Source of the DNA: Archangium sp.
Lineage (GTDB): Bacteria > Myxococcota > Myxococcia > Myxococcales > Myxococcaceae
Assembly (NCBI GenBank): GCA_030681645.1
Contig: JAUXRX010000015.1
Span: forward strand, 248,001-312,000
Length of the DNA: 64,000 nt
Direction of reading: 5' to 3'
The notes under the pieces are model-generated. The model did not search any database. It was not told the origin of the DNA and was given only the letters and a program-made list of their open reading frames with translations. Below are positions 17,520 to 24,922 of this stretch, piece after piece (position 1 is the first letter of the stretch; every line of letters starts with the position of its first letter). The translations under genes were made by a program, and so were the position numbers.

Positions 17520-17557
17520 CGTACACCGGGTGTACAGGCCCGTACACCCGGTGTACG
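17520..17557. promoter_or_regulatory. Paired palindromes, possible operator
   Basis: Two 15-bp palindromes, GTACACCGGGTGTAC (17521-17535) and GTACACCCGGTGTAC (17542-17556), are reverse complements of each other, 6 bp apart. Each has 7-bp half-sites around one central base; the second extends to 17 bp. This is typical of a dimeric regulator binding twice in tandem. No gene start follows closely on either strand. The site could belong to the MarR remnant, whose coding region ends 57 bp away, or be a hairpin marking its 3' end. Confidence 0.6.
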
Positions 17558-17613
17558 GCCTGTGGACGAGGACGCCCGCCCGCCTCCCGTCGGCGCAGTT
17601 TGCGAGGCGTGGG

Positions 17614-18093
17614 TTACAGGTCCCAGGCTGGAGGCGCTGGCTCAGGGGGGACGTCAACGAAGCCTGGGCTCTCCCAGCCTCCGTCAGTCTGGCTGCTCAG
17701 CTTCCGCATCATCTCCTCGAGCGTGTGGGCCAGAGAGCTCGCCTTGATGCCCCTGCGAAAGAGATCGTTCTCCTGCTCCTGGAACCCCCGATCGAGCCGC
17801 GTCCAGACCTTCTCCCCTCGCTCGCTGAGCCCCCAGCCCACCGCCCTGTCGCCACAGGGCCCCCTTTACTTCTGGATGAGCCCTCGTTTCAGCAACCGCT
17901 CGAGTGAACGCTGAACGCTCTGGCGACTTCGACCCACCAGGTCCGCGAGATTGCTTCCCGGGAGTCCGCTCCGCTGCACCATCCAGCCCATCAACAGCGC
18001 GTCGGTCGGCGCCAACCGGAACGGCCGCGTCACGCCCGCCAGCTTCCTATCGAGCACCGCCGTCAACTGCCTCAACACCAACATCGTCTTCAT
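17614..18093 (-). pseudogene. MarR-family regulator broken by in-frame TAA
   Basis: From ATG 18093, which has an AAGGAG ribosome-binding site 7 bp away, the frame encodes a MarR winged helix. It runs LLMGWMVQRSGLPGSNLADL, then the recognition helix SRQSVQRSLERLLKRGLIQK. A TAA at 17866-17868 then stops the frame. The same frame continues without a gap through the wing (GDRAVGWGLSERGEKVW) and the C-terminal dimer helix to a second stop at 17614. Aligned by eye to MarR proteins, only one residue, that of the stop codon, is missing. This is a nonsense mutation or a readthrough site, not a frameshift. A truncated 75-residue HTH protein could still be made. The gene lies between inverted repeats. 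Confidence 0.75.
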
Positions 18094-18189
18094 CCCACGC
18101 TCCTTTCCCCTTTGTTCGTCGTTCACTGCCCCGCCGTCATCCCATGCGGGTCAGACATTTCCGGCGAGCCCAACGGGCTCAGCCTGGCG

Positions 18190-18240
18190 TCCTCGCCCGA
18201 AGCTGGAGAGGCAAGCCCGCGACGAGCACGGACGAGACCC
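18190..18240 (+). repeat. Right copy of inverted repeat flanking MarR remnant
   Basis: Inverted partner of 17428-17478. The core GAGAGGCAAGCCCGCGACGA is shared except for a few bases. It lies about 100 bp upstream of the MarR start. Confidence 0.75.
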
Positions 18241-18302
18241 TGCCCCCCCGCGTTCCTTCAGGCCGCTTTCCCCACGGCGCACTCGATCTCAACCGCCAGC
18301 CG

Positions 18303-19178
18303 TCACCTCGACCGCACCAGCACGGGCCTCCCCGTCGCCGCGACGAGCGCCTTGAGCGCGGGCTCGACGTCGGGCGTGCAGAACAGGCGGCGCTCGCGCG
18401 CCAGCTGCTTCCCCTTCTCAAGCGGCTCATCACCCAGCCAGGGATCGGCCAGCGAGGTGCGCGCGACGTCGGCGCCGAGGCGCTCCAACTGCACCGACAG
18501 CACCGCGCTCGCGGGGCCCTTCACCACAGTGCGCAGCGCTCTCACGTCGATGGGGACGTCGTCAGGCGCAGGCCACAGCCCCGAGACGAACGGCCCCAGC
18601 TGACCGCGCAGCACCTCGACCACTTCGAGCCCCGCGACCTGGGAGAGCGCGCGATGCGCCACGCTCGCGCTGTCATCGCACGCGCGCAGCAGCGTCTTCG
18701 TGAACGCCTCCGAGCAGCGCGCCAGCTGGTCCTTGCCCAACACGATGTGGCCGCCGCTGCGTTGGTCGATGACGACGCTGAAGCGCACCGCGTTGAGCTC
18801 GAGCCGCTCGTGCTGAACCACGAAGCGATTGACCCGGCCCTTCGTCATCAGCCGCACCGAGGTGTGGGAGACGGGTGGCAGCTCGAGCGCGGCGATGGCC
18901 ATCGAGAACGCCCTCGCCTCCTTGCGCGGCTGCTTGCGGTACGTCTTGAAGAACTCGCGCGCGACGAACTGGAGGCGGTGCAGCTTCGTGAGCGCTCGCA
19001 CCGTGGGCAGCCCGCTCACCTCGGAGCGCGCCACCTCGAGCGGGCGGCCGCGCGGTCCTTCACGCCCGAGCAGCTCCAGCAGCGTGCGCCACTTCACCGC
19101 GTCGGGGAACTGACTCCCCAGCCGGGCCACGTCGAGCAGCGCGAGGAGCTGCGACCTCCAGCCGGGATCACCCGTCAT
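18303..19178 (-). CDS. Hypothetical protein, no recognised domain
   Basis: The 291-residue frame has consistent GC3-rich codon use over its length and no signal peptide or membrane segment. It is rich in Arg, Leu and Val with mixed helix and strand. Recognisable stretches include FVAREFFKTYRKQPRKEARAF, NRFVVQHERLELNAVRFSVV and GHIVLGKDQLARCSEAFTKT, but I cannot tie them to a family. The start at ATG 19178 is the first ATG; no strong ribosome-binding site is visible. It stands alone between the MarR remnant region and a cluster of repeats, so the neighbours give no hint of its job. Confidence 0.6.
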   Translation of the reverse strand: MTGDPGWRSQLLALLDVARLGSQFPDAVKWRTLLELLGREGPRGRPLEVARSEVSGLPTVRALTKLHRLQFVAREFFKTYRKQPRKEARAFSMAIAALELPPVSHTSVRLMTKGRVNRFVVQHERLELNAVRFSVVIDQRSGGHIVLGKDQLARCSEAFTKTLLRACDDSASVAHRALSQVAGLEVVEVLRGQLGPFVSGLWPAPDDVPIDVRALRTVVKGPASAVLSVQLERLGADVARTSLADPWLGDEPLEKGKQLARERRLFCTPDVEPALKALVAATGRPVLVRSR

Positions 19179-19260
19179 GCCGCCACGCGTGCGACGCCGA
19201 TCTTCCGGGGGCCCAAGGGCATGGGGGGACTGTACGCAAAACGCAGGCGGGTGAAATAGG

Positions 19261-19460
19261 CGCCTCGACTCCGCTCGCAGGGTCGGCCGAAATATGGGCT
19301 CGTGCCCCGTTCATCCCGAGCGGAGTCGAGGGATTGGTGCCCAAAGCTCGCAGGAAGTCGCCCCTCGACTCCGCTCGGGGTGAACGGTGCCGGACCTCGA
19401 TCGACCCTCTCTGCGTGAACGGAACTGCCCAGTCCGTTCAGCCCGAGCGAAGTCGAGGGG
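19261..19460. repeat. Cluster of CTCGACTCCGCTCGGGGTGA-type repeats
   Basis: The 302-bp gap 19179-19480 has no gene. It holds at least four copies of one short repeat in alternating orientation: 19261-19282 (partial), 19307-19332 (inverted), 19360-19387 (full, CCCTCGACTCCGCTCGGGGT core) and 19434-19460 (inverted). Adjacent copies can pair into hairpins. A further copy lies inside the LanB-like gene at 31367-31396. Confidence 0.85.
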
Positions 19461-19480
19461 AGCGGGCGAGAAGACCCGGT

Positions 19481-20338
19481 TCAGCGGCGGCCTGAACGCG
19501 GCGCTGCCTCGGCTTCCGGCTCGGCGTCGAGCCAGCGCAGCTTTCCCGTCTTCGGCGCGTACACCACGCGCAACATCGTCACGTCGGTCGCCTTCGCCAG
19601 TTGCTTGCTGCGCCGGCGCAGGTCCCTCGCCGCGAACGAGACGCTCGCGGTCGTGGCTGCTTCGTCGTCTGCCTTGTCGAGGCCCCCCAGCGCACCCTTC
19701 AACGTCGTGGGCCGCCCAGCGCGCGTCGGTCCCGCGCCTTCCAGCGCGTGCTGCACGTGGTGACACCCGAGGTGACCGAGCACCAGCACCGCGCGCGCAT
19801 GGAGCCGGCTCACCGAGTCCTCCACCGCCCGCGCACCGGCCTCGTCGACCTGCGCGCCCGGCAGGCGCACCACCGCGAACGTGCCCAGCGGTTGATCGAA
19901 CAGCAGCTCAGGCACCACCCGGCTGTCGGTGCACGTGACCACCACCGCCATCGCCTGCTCACCCTCACCCAGCACCTCGCGCCGCGCCAACACGTCGCGC
20001 TGCCTGCTCACGCCTTCGACGAAGCGCACGTTGCCCTGCTGCAGCTCGGCGATGATCGCCTCGAAGGGAGGTGACTCGGCATGCCCCCGTTCCTTCTTCG
20101 CAGGTGCCTCAGCTGGAAACGCGGCCCACTCCTCGCCGCCGTCCGAAGCGAGCGGCTCCTGCAGCTTCGCCGGCGACGCGTGAAGCACCTCCTCGGGCGC
20201 AGGGAGCGGCCTTTCTCTCGCGTGCTTCACCGGCGCGGGCGTGTTGCTGCGGGTGGCCATGAAGCCCACGGCTCCCACCAACACCAGCAGCTGGGCGGCG
20301 AGCACCATGACGAGCGGCTTCTGCATGGCGTCCTGCAA
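19481..20338 (-). CDS. Membrane-anchored beta-carbonic anhydrase-like protein
   Basis: The 285-residue protein begins with one hydrophobic helix (residues 8-27) and a Pro/Ala/Glu-rich linker to about residue 88. A compact beta-carbonic anhydrase domain then follows. The zinc ligands and catalytic dyad are present: CTDSR at 136-140 (Cys136, Asp138, Arg140) and GHLGC at 188-192 (His189, Cys192). The entry motif IIAELQQGNVRFVEG (near 95-109) is also typical. It should hydrate CO2, with the enzyme domain outside the inner membrane if the N-terminal helix inserts as a signal anchor; a cytosolic orientation cannot be ruled out. The domain is short after residue 200. Neighbours give no pathway. Confidence 0.82.
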   Translation of the reverse strand: MQDAMQKPLVMVLAAQLLVLVGAVGFMATRSNTPAPVKHARERPLPAPEEVLHASPAKLQEPLASDGGEEWAAFPAEAPAKKERGHAESPPFEAIIAELQQGNVRFVEGVSRQRDVLARREVLGEGEQAMAVVVTCTDSRVVPELLFDQPLGTFAVVRLPGAQVDEAGARAVEDSVSRLHARAVLVLGHLGCHHVQHALEGAGPTRAGRPTTLKGALGGLDKADDEAATTASVSFAARDLRRRSKQLAKATDVTMLRVVYAPKTGKLRWLDAEPEAEAAPRSGRR

Positions 20339-20410
20339 AGCAAGGCGCGATCCGCCGCGAACGCCCCGGAACTCCTCGATCAGCAGGAGGTCAGCCGCGA
20401 CCTGACTGGG

Positions 20411-21022
20411 TCACGCCAGCAGGCCGTGCCACGCCTTCGCGATCGCCGTCGCGCCCGCCAGGTTCGGCTCGATGTGCATCACGATCCACGGGTCCTTCGC
20501 CCAGAAGCCGTGCCCGAGGAACAGCGCCTCGAGATCGCAGATCAGGAAGCCGTGCCGCAGCGCGACGCTGCCCAGGTGCGAGTTCACCATCGCCAGCACG
20601 GGGCGGATCTCCGGGGTCAACCCCAGCTCGGCCGCGTGCGCGTCGTCGCCGTCCGTCGGATCGTAGATGGTGTTGAAGACCACGCGCTTGCCCACCTTCG
20701 AGATCAGCGCCCCCAGTCGATCGACGTTTCCCAGCAACTGCCGCAGCGCCACCTGGCCCTGCGCGCGATCCCCGATGGCGCGGGTGAAGCCAGCGCCGAG
20801 GAGATCGTTGCCCCCGATGGTGAGGGTGATCACGTCGGCCGGGGCCAGCACCCGGCCCCCGAAGTCGCGCTCGAGCACGCCGTCGGTGGTGGCGCCGTCA
20901 TACGTGGCGTTCTCGAACTCGTTCACCCGGAGCAGCTTCGCCAGTTGGCTCGCCGCACCCCCACCTTCCACGCGCGTATAGAGATCGATGCTGATGGAGT
21001 CGCCGAGGGCGAGGTAGCGCAC
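20411..21022 (-). CDS. SGNH/GDSL hydrolase
   Basis: The product has 203 residues from GTG 21022, chosen because the fold begins immediately (RYLALGDSISIDLY). Block I carries the nucleophile GDS, and block III is TLTIGGNDLLGAGF with its Asn. The C-terminal block has HIEPNLAGATAIAKAW with the likely catalytic His. No signal peptide is seen with this start. SGNH enzymes cleave or transfer esters on lipids, sugars or peptidoglycan; the substrate is unknown. A much longer open frame continues upstream on this strand, but it is the shadow of the 21125-24922 gene. That gene diverges from this one, with about 100 bp between the starts. Confidence 0.82.
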   Translation of the reverse strand: MRYLALGDSISIDLYTRVEGGGAASQLAKLLRVNEFENATYDGATTDGVLERDFGGRVLAPADVITLTIGGNDLLGAGFTRAIGDRAQGQVALRQLLGNVDRLGALISKVGKRVVFNTIYDPTDGDDAHAAELGLTPEIRPVLAMVNSHLGSVALRHGFLICDLEALFLGHGFWAKDPWIVMHIEPNLAGATAIAKAWHGLLA

Positions 21023-21124
21023 GCCGCCGACTACAGCACGCCCCTGGCCCCCTGCGCTCGCCGCTTGACGTTCGTCGACGGACGCCCCTATTGCCTCCTT
21101 CAGGCTCACCCCGGGAGAGTGCAT

Positions 21125-24100
21125 TTGCGTCCATCGGTCTTCGCGCTTCTTGCGCTCATGCCTGCCCTCAGCCTGGGCCAGGTCGTCATCAACCCCACCG
21201 GGGGCACGGGCTCGACCGACGGCATCAGGCTCACCATCGGCAACACGGGCCAGCTCCAGGTGCTCCGCAACGGCACCGGCCAGCTCTACAACCCCAACCT
21301 CTCGGCGGGCGCGACCACCAGCATCAGCATGACCAACGGCGTCTTCCTCGCCGTGGGCACCACCGTCGCGGGGCCGCAGAACTTCGCCACCGTGGCCAGC
21401 CCGGGCATCACCCTGCAGGAATGGACGCCCATCTCGAACACCTTCACGCCGCAGGGCAGCGGCGGCACCGCGACCACCGTGCTGCGGGCGACCGTGGCGG
21501 CGCGCAACTACGACCTCACCGTCACCTGGCAGTACACCTTCCCCAACGACTTCGTGATCGTGAACCACTCCCTGGTGGTGCCGGCGGGCAACACCGCCAC
21601 CGTGCGCCTGTACCACGTGGCCGACGCGTACCTCGGCGGCAACGACTTCGGGCCCAGCTTCTTCTCGCTCGGCCCTCCCGCGCTGGTGGGCGGCTACCGC
21701 CCGGCGAGCAACATCGTCGAGGCCTGGCGCTACCGCGGCGGCATCACCTGGACGGGCTACTTCGCCGGCTACTACGCGTGCCTGTTCGACTCGGTGGACT
21801 GCCCGGCGGGGCAGAACAACTCCGTCAATTCCGCGGGCACCTTCACCAACTACGTCGAGGCCAACACCAACATCGACAACTCGTTCGGCATCATGTGGAA
21901 CTTCGGCGCGATGCCGGGGACGTATTCCTCGCAGAACGACCTCACCTTCTATTCGTTCCAGCCGCAGCTCTCGAAGCGCTTCGGGGCGACCGCGCTCACC
22001 TCGGGCATGTCGACGACGCTCACCTTCACCATCGACAACGTGCCGGGCGCCCTGCCGCAGACGAACCTGGGATTCACCGACACCTTCCCCGCGGGGCTGG
22101 TGATGGCGAACGGCACCGTCACCAACACCTGCGGCGGCTCGGTCACCACCGCGGCGAACGGCGGCATCGGGGCGGGCAGCACCTCGGTGAAGCTGTCGGC
22201 CGGCGGCTTCGCGGCGGGCACCTCGCGCTGCACCATCGTGGTCAACGTCACCAGCAGCTCCGCGGGCGCGTACGTCAACGGGAAGAACAACATCTCGGCC
22301 CTCTCGGTGCTGGAGAACCAGGTGACCGACCAGACCCTGTCCGTCGTCATCGGCGCGCCGGTGGTCACGCTCGATCCCCCCGGCACCATCAACCTGGGCA
22401 ACGCCACCGCGTACCGCGTGGCCGGCACCTGCCAGGACACCAACGGCATCGTCACCGTGCGGGTGGGCTCGCTCACCACCACCACGCCGTGCTCGCTCAA
22501 CCGCTTCACCACCACCCTCTCGGTGACCTCGCTCCCCGACGGCAGCGGCGTCACGGTCTCCGGCGCGCAGACGAACGGCGCCGGCACGGGCACCGGCCAG
22601 TCCTCCACCGTCAAGGACACCATCGCCCCGGGTGTCCCCACCTTCACCATGCCGGGCTCGGGCGCGTTCACCAACGACGGCACGCCCACCATCGCCGGCA
22701 CGGGCGAGGTCGGCAGCACCGTGCGCGTCTTCGCGGGCACCACCGAGATCTGCAGCACCATCGTTCCCGCCTCGGGCAACTGGAGCTGCACCGCGAGCAT
22801 GCTCACCGACGGCGCGTACTCGCTCACCACGCGCGCCACCGACGCCGCGGGCAACACCGGCGGCACCTCGCCCGGCCGCCCCGTCACCATCGACACCACG
22901 CCGCCCCCGGTGCCCATCATCAGCAACCCCGCCCCGGGGTCCACGGTGGCGCCGAGCCCTTCGATCTCCGGCACCTCGGAGCCGCTGGCCACGGTGCTGG
23001 TCTTCGAAGGCACCACCCAGCTGTGCAGCACCCCCGCCGACGCCTCGGGCCAGTGGAGCTGCGGCACCACCCTCAGCACCGGGGCGCACACCGTCACCGC
23101 GCGCCAGACCGATCGCGCAAACAACGCAGGCGCCAGCTCCCCGGGCCGCGCCTTCACCGTGGCCAACGTGCCATCGGTCACCATCGACACGCCCGGCCCC
23201 ATCAACGCGGCCAACGTCACCGCGGTCGCCGTGGCCGGCAACTGCACCACCGCCGCGGGCGTCGTCACGGTGCGGGTGGGCACGGTGCAGGTCGCCACCA
23301 ACTGCACCGCCGGCCGCTACGCCGCGTCGGTCAACGCGTCGGCCCTCGTCGACGGGCCGGCCATCGTGCTCATCGCCTCGCAGACCAACGTCACCGGCAC
23401 CGGCAGCGACACGCGCAACACCGTGAAGGACACGGTCTCGCCCACCACGCCCACCATCGTGGCGCCCGCCGAGATGTCGTTCAGCAACACCACCACCCCC
23501 ACCTTCACCGGCTCGGGCGAGCCGGGCAGCACGGTGCGGGTCAGCCGCGGCGGGGTGGAGCTGTGCAGCACGGTGGTCCCCACCTCGGGCCAGTGGGCCT
23601 GCACCTCGTCGGGCCTGCTGCCGGGCGTGGTGGTGGTGACGGTGCGCGCGACCGACGCGGCCGACAACGCCTCGGGCGTCTCGCCGCAGCGCACCTTCAA
23701 CATCGACACGCAGGCGCCGGTGGCGCCGATCATCTCCACGCCCACCATGGGCGCCTCGGTGGCGCCGTCGCCGATGCTCACCGGCACCGCCGAGCCGTTC
23801 GCCACCGTCAGCGTCTTCGAGGGCGCCGCGCTGGTCTGCTCGGTCGCGGCCGACGCGACGGGCGCGTGGACGTGCAACACCGTGCTCGGCTCGGGGCCGC
23901 ACACCGTGGTGGCGCGGCAGGTCGACCGCGCGGGCAACGTCTCGCCCGATTCTTCGGCGCGCAGCTTCGACGTGCAGGGGCTGCCCAACGTGCTGCTCAA
24001 CACGCCGGCCGACATCAACTCGGGCAACGCCGGCGCCTACGTGGTGACGGGCGCGTGCACCACGAACGCGGGCGACGTGACGGTGAGCGTGGGGTTGACC

Positions 24101-24922
24101 AGCAAGGTGGTGCCCTGCGCGGGCGGCATGTTCAGCGCCACCAGCGACGTGCGGGCGCTGCCTGACGGGGCGATGGTGACGGTGCGCGCGGCGCAGACCA
24201 CCGCCGCGGGCACGGGCTCCGACACGCGCACGGTGCGCAAGGACGCCACCGCGCCGGCCGGCACGGTCATCACCGCGCCGCTGACCGGCAGCGTGACCAC
24301 CAACAACACGCCCCTCATCACCGGGACCGCCGAGGCGGGCTCGACGGTGACCGTCTACGTGAACGGCAACGTGGTGGGCACGGCGGTGGCGAACGGCAGC
24401 GGGGTGTGGACCTTCACCCCTCCCACGCCGCTGGCCGACGGGCCGTACGTGGTGAGCGCCGCCGCGCGCGACCAGGCGGGCAACGAGGCGCCGCAGGTCA
24501 CGGGGCCGACCTTCACCATCGACAGCCTCGCGCCGACGGCGCCGGTGATCATCACGCCCGCGGGCAACGCGCAGGTGGACGTCGACCGGCCGATGGACGT
24601 GACCGGCGTGGCCGAGGCCGGCAGCACCGTCACCGTGTACATCGACGGCCGCGCCGTCGGCACGACCACCGCCGACGAGGCGGGGCGCTTCAGCGTGAGG
24701 GTCGACCCCTCGCGCATCGGCCAGGGTCCACACACCGTCGAGGCCGAGGCGCGTGACGCCGCGGGCAACACCAGCCCGAAGTCGGCGCCGGTGGAGTTCT
24801 CGATTCGCGCCGTCGACGCGCGCTTCGCGGGCCAGGGCGTGATCGGCTGCAGCACCGCGGGCGGCCTCGAGTGGCTCGCAGTGCTCGCGCTGCTCGGCTT
24901 CCGACGCCGGGTGCGCTCGTGA
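21125..24922 (+). CDS. Secreted Ig-repeat protein with MYXO-CTERM-like tail
   Basis: The product has 1265 residues from TTG 21125, which is 7 bp after a GGGAG ribosome-binding site; GTG 21119 is too close to that site. A signal peptide (SVFALLALMPALSLGQ) is followed by a unique domain of about 270 residues. A DUF11-like domain comes next (near 282-410: LTFTIDNVPG, GFTDTFPAGL). Then come three repeats of about 270 residues (413, 683 and 954), each with three Ig-like domains. The typical phrases are GSGEPGSTVRV and VRATDAADNASG. The last 30 residues (VIGCSTAGGLEWLAVLALLG, then RRRVRS) show the GC motif, hydrophobic helix and Arg cluster of MYXO-CTERM tails, read as sortase-like processing and surface display. 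The stop overlaps the OmpA gene start. Confidence 0.9.
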   Translation: MRPSVFALLALMPALSLGQVVINPTGGTGSTDGIRLTIGNTGQLQVLRNGTGQLYNPNLSAGATTSISMTNGVFLAVGTTVAGPQNFATVASPGITLQEWTPISNTFTPQGSGGTATTVLRATVAARNYDLTVTWQYTFPNDFVIVNHSLVVPAGNTATVRLYHVADAYLGGNDFGPSFFSLGPPALVGGYRPASNIVEAWRYRGGITWTGYFAGYYACLFDSVDCPAGQNNSVNSAGTFTNYVEANTNIDNSFGIMWNFGAMPGTYSSQNDLTFYSFQPQLSKRFGATALTSGMSTTLTFTIDNVPGALPQTNLGFTDTFPAGLVMANGTVTNTCGGSVTTAANGGIGAGSTSVKLSAGGFAAGTSRCTIVVNVTSSSAGAYVNGKNNISALSVLENQVTDQTLSVVIGAPVVTLDPPGTINLGNATAYRVAGTCQDTNGIVTVRVGSLTTTTPCSLNRFTTTLSVTSLPDGSGVTVSGAQTNGAGTGTGQSSTVKDTIAPGVPTFTMPGSGAFTNDGTPTIAGTGEVGSTVRVFAGTTEICSTIVPASGNWSCTASMLTDGAYSLTTRATDAAGNTGGTSPGRPVTIDTTPPPVPIISNPAPGSTVAPSPSISGTSEPLATVLVFEGTTQLCSTPADASGQWSCGTTLSTGAHTVTARQTDRANNAGASSPGRAFTVANVPSVTIDTPGPINAANVTAVAVAGNCTTAAGVVTVRVGTVQVATNCTAGRYAASVNASALVDGPAIVLIASQTNVTGTGSDTRNTVKDTVSPTTPTIVAPAEMSFSNTTTPTFTGSGEPGSTVRVSRGGVELCSTVVPTSGQWACTSSGLLPGVVVVTVRATDAADNASGVSPQRTFNIDTQAPVAPIISTPTMGASVAPSPMLTGTAEPFATVSVFEGAALVCSVAADATGAWTCNTVLGSGPHTVVARQVDRAGNVSPDSSARSFDVQGLPNVLLNTPADINSGNAGAYVVTGACTTNAGDVTVSVGLTSKVVPCAGGMFSATSDVRALPDGAMVTVRAAQTTAAGTGSDTRTVRKDATAPAGTVITAPLTGSVTTNNTPLITGTAEAGSTVTVYVNGNVVGTAVANGSGVWTFTPPTPLADGPYVVSAAARDQAGNEAPQVTGPTFTIDSLAPTAPVIITPAGNAQVDVDRPMDVTGVAEAGSTVTVYIDGRAVGTTTADEAGRFSVRVDPSRIGQGPHTVEAEARDAAGNTSPKSAPVEFSIRAVDARFAGQGVIGCSTAGGLEWLAVLALLGFRRRVRS

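Noticed and set aside
17416..17907. Plus-strand frame across the MarR remnant
   Set aside because: No domain and poor start; the opposite strand has convincing MarR sequence.
21091..24165. Alternate plus-strand frame across the Ig-repeat gene
   Set aside because: Gln/His/Arg-rich shadow with no family motif; the real frame has a signal peptide, Ig-like repeats and a sorting tail.
21023..24733. Minus-strand frame continuing upstream of the SGNH hydrolase
   Set aside because: It is antisense to the Ig-repeat gene and its composition is low-complexity Arg/Gly/His. Only the 20411-21022 part shows SGNH motifs.
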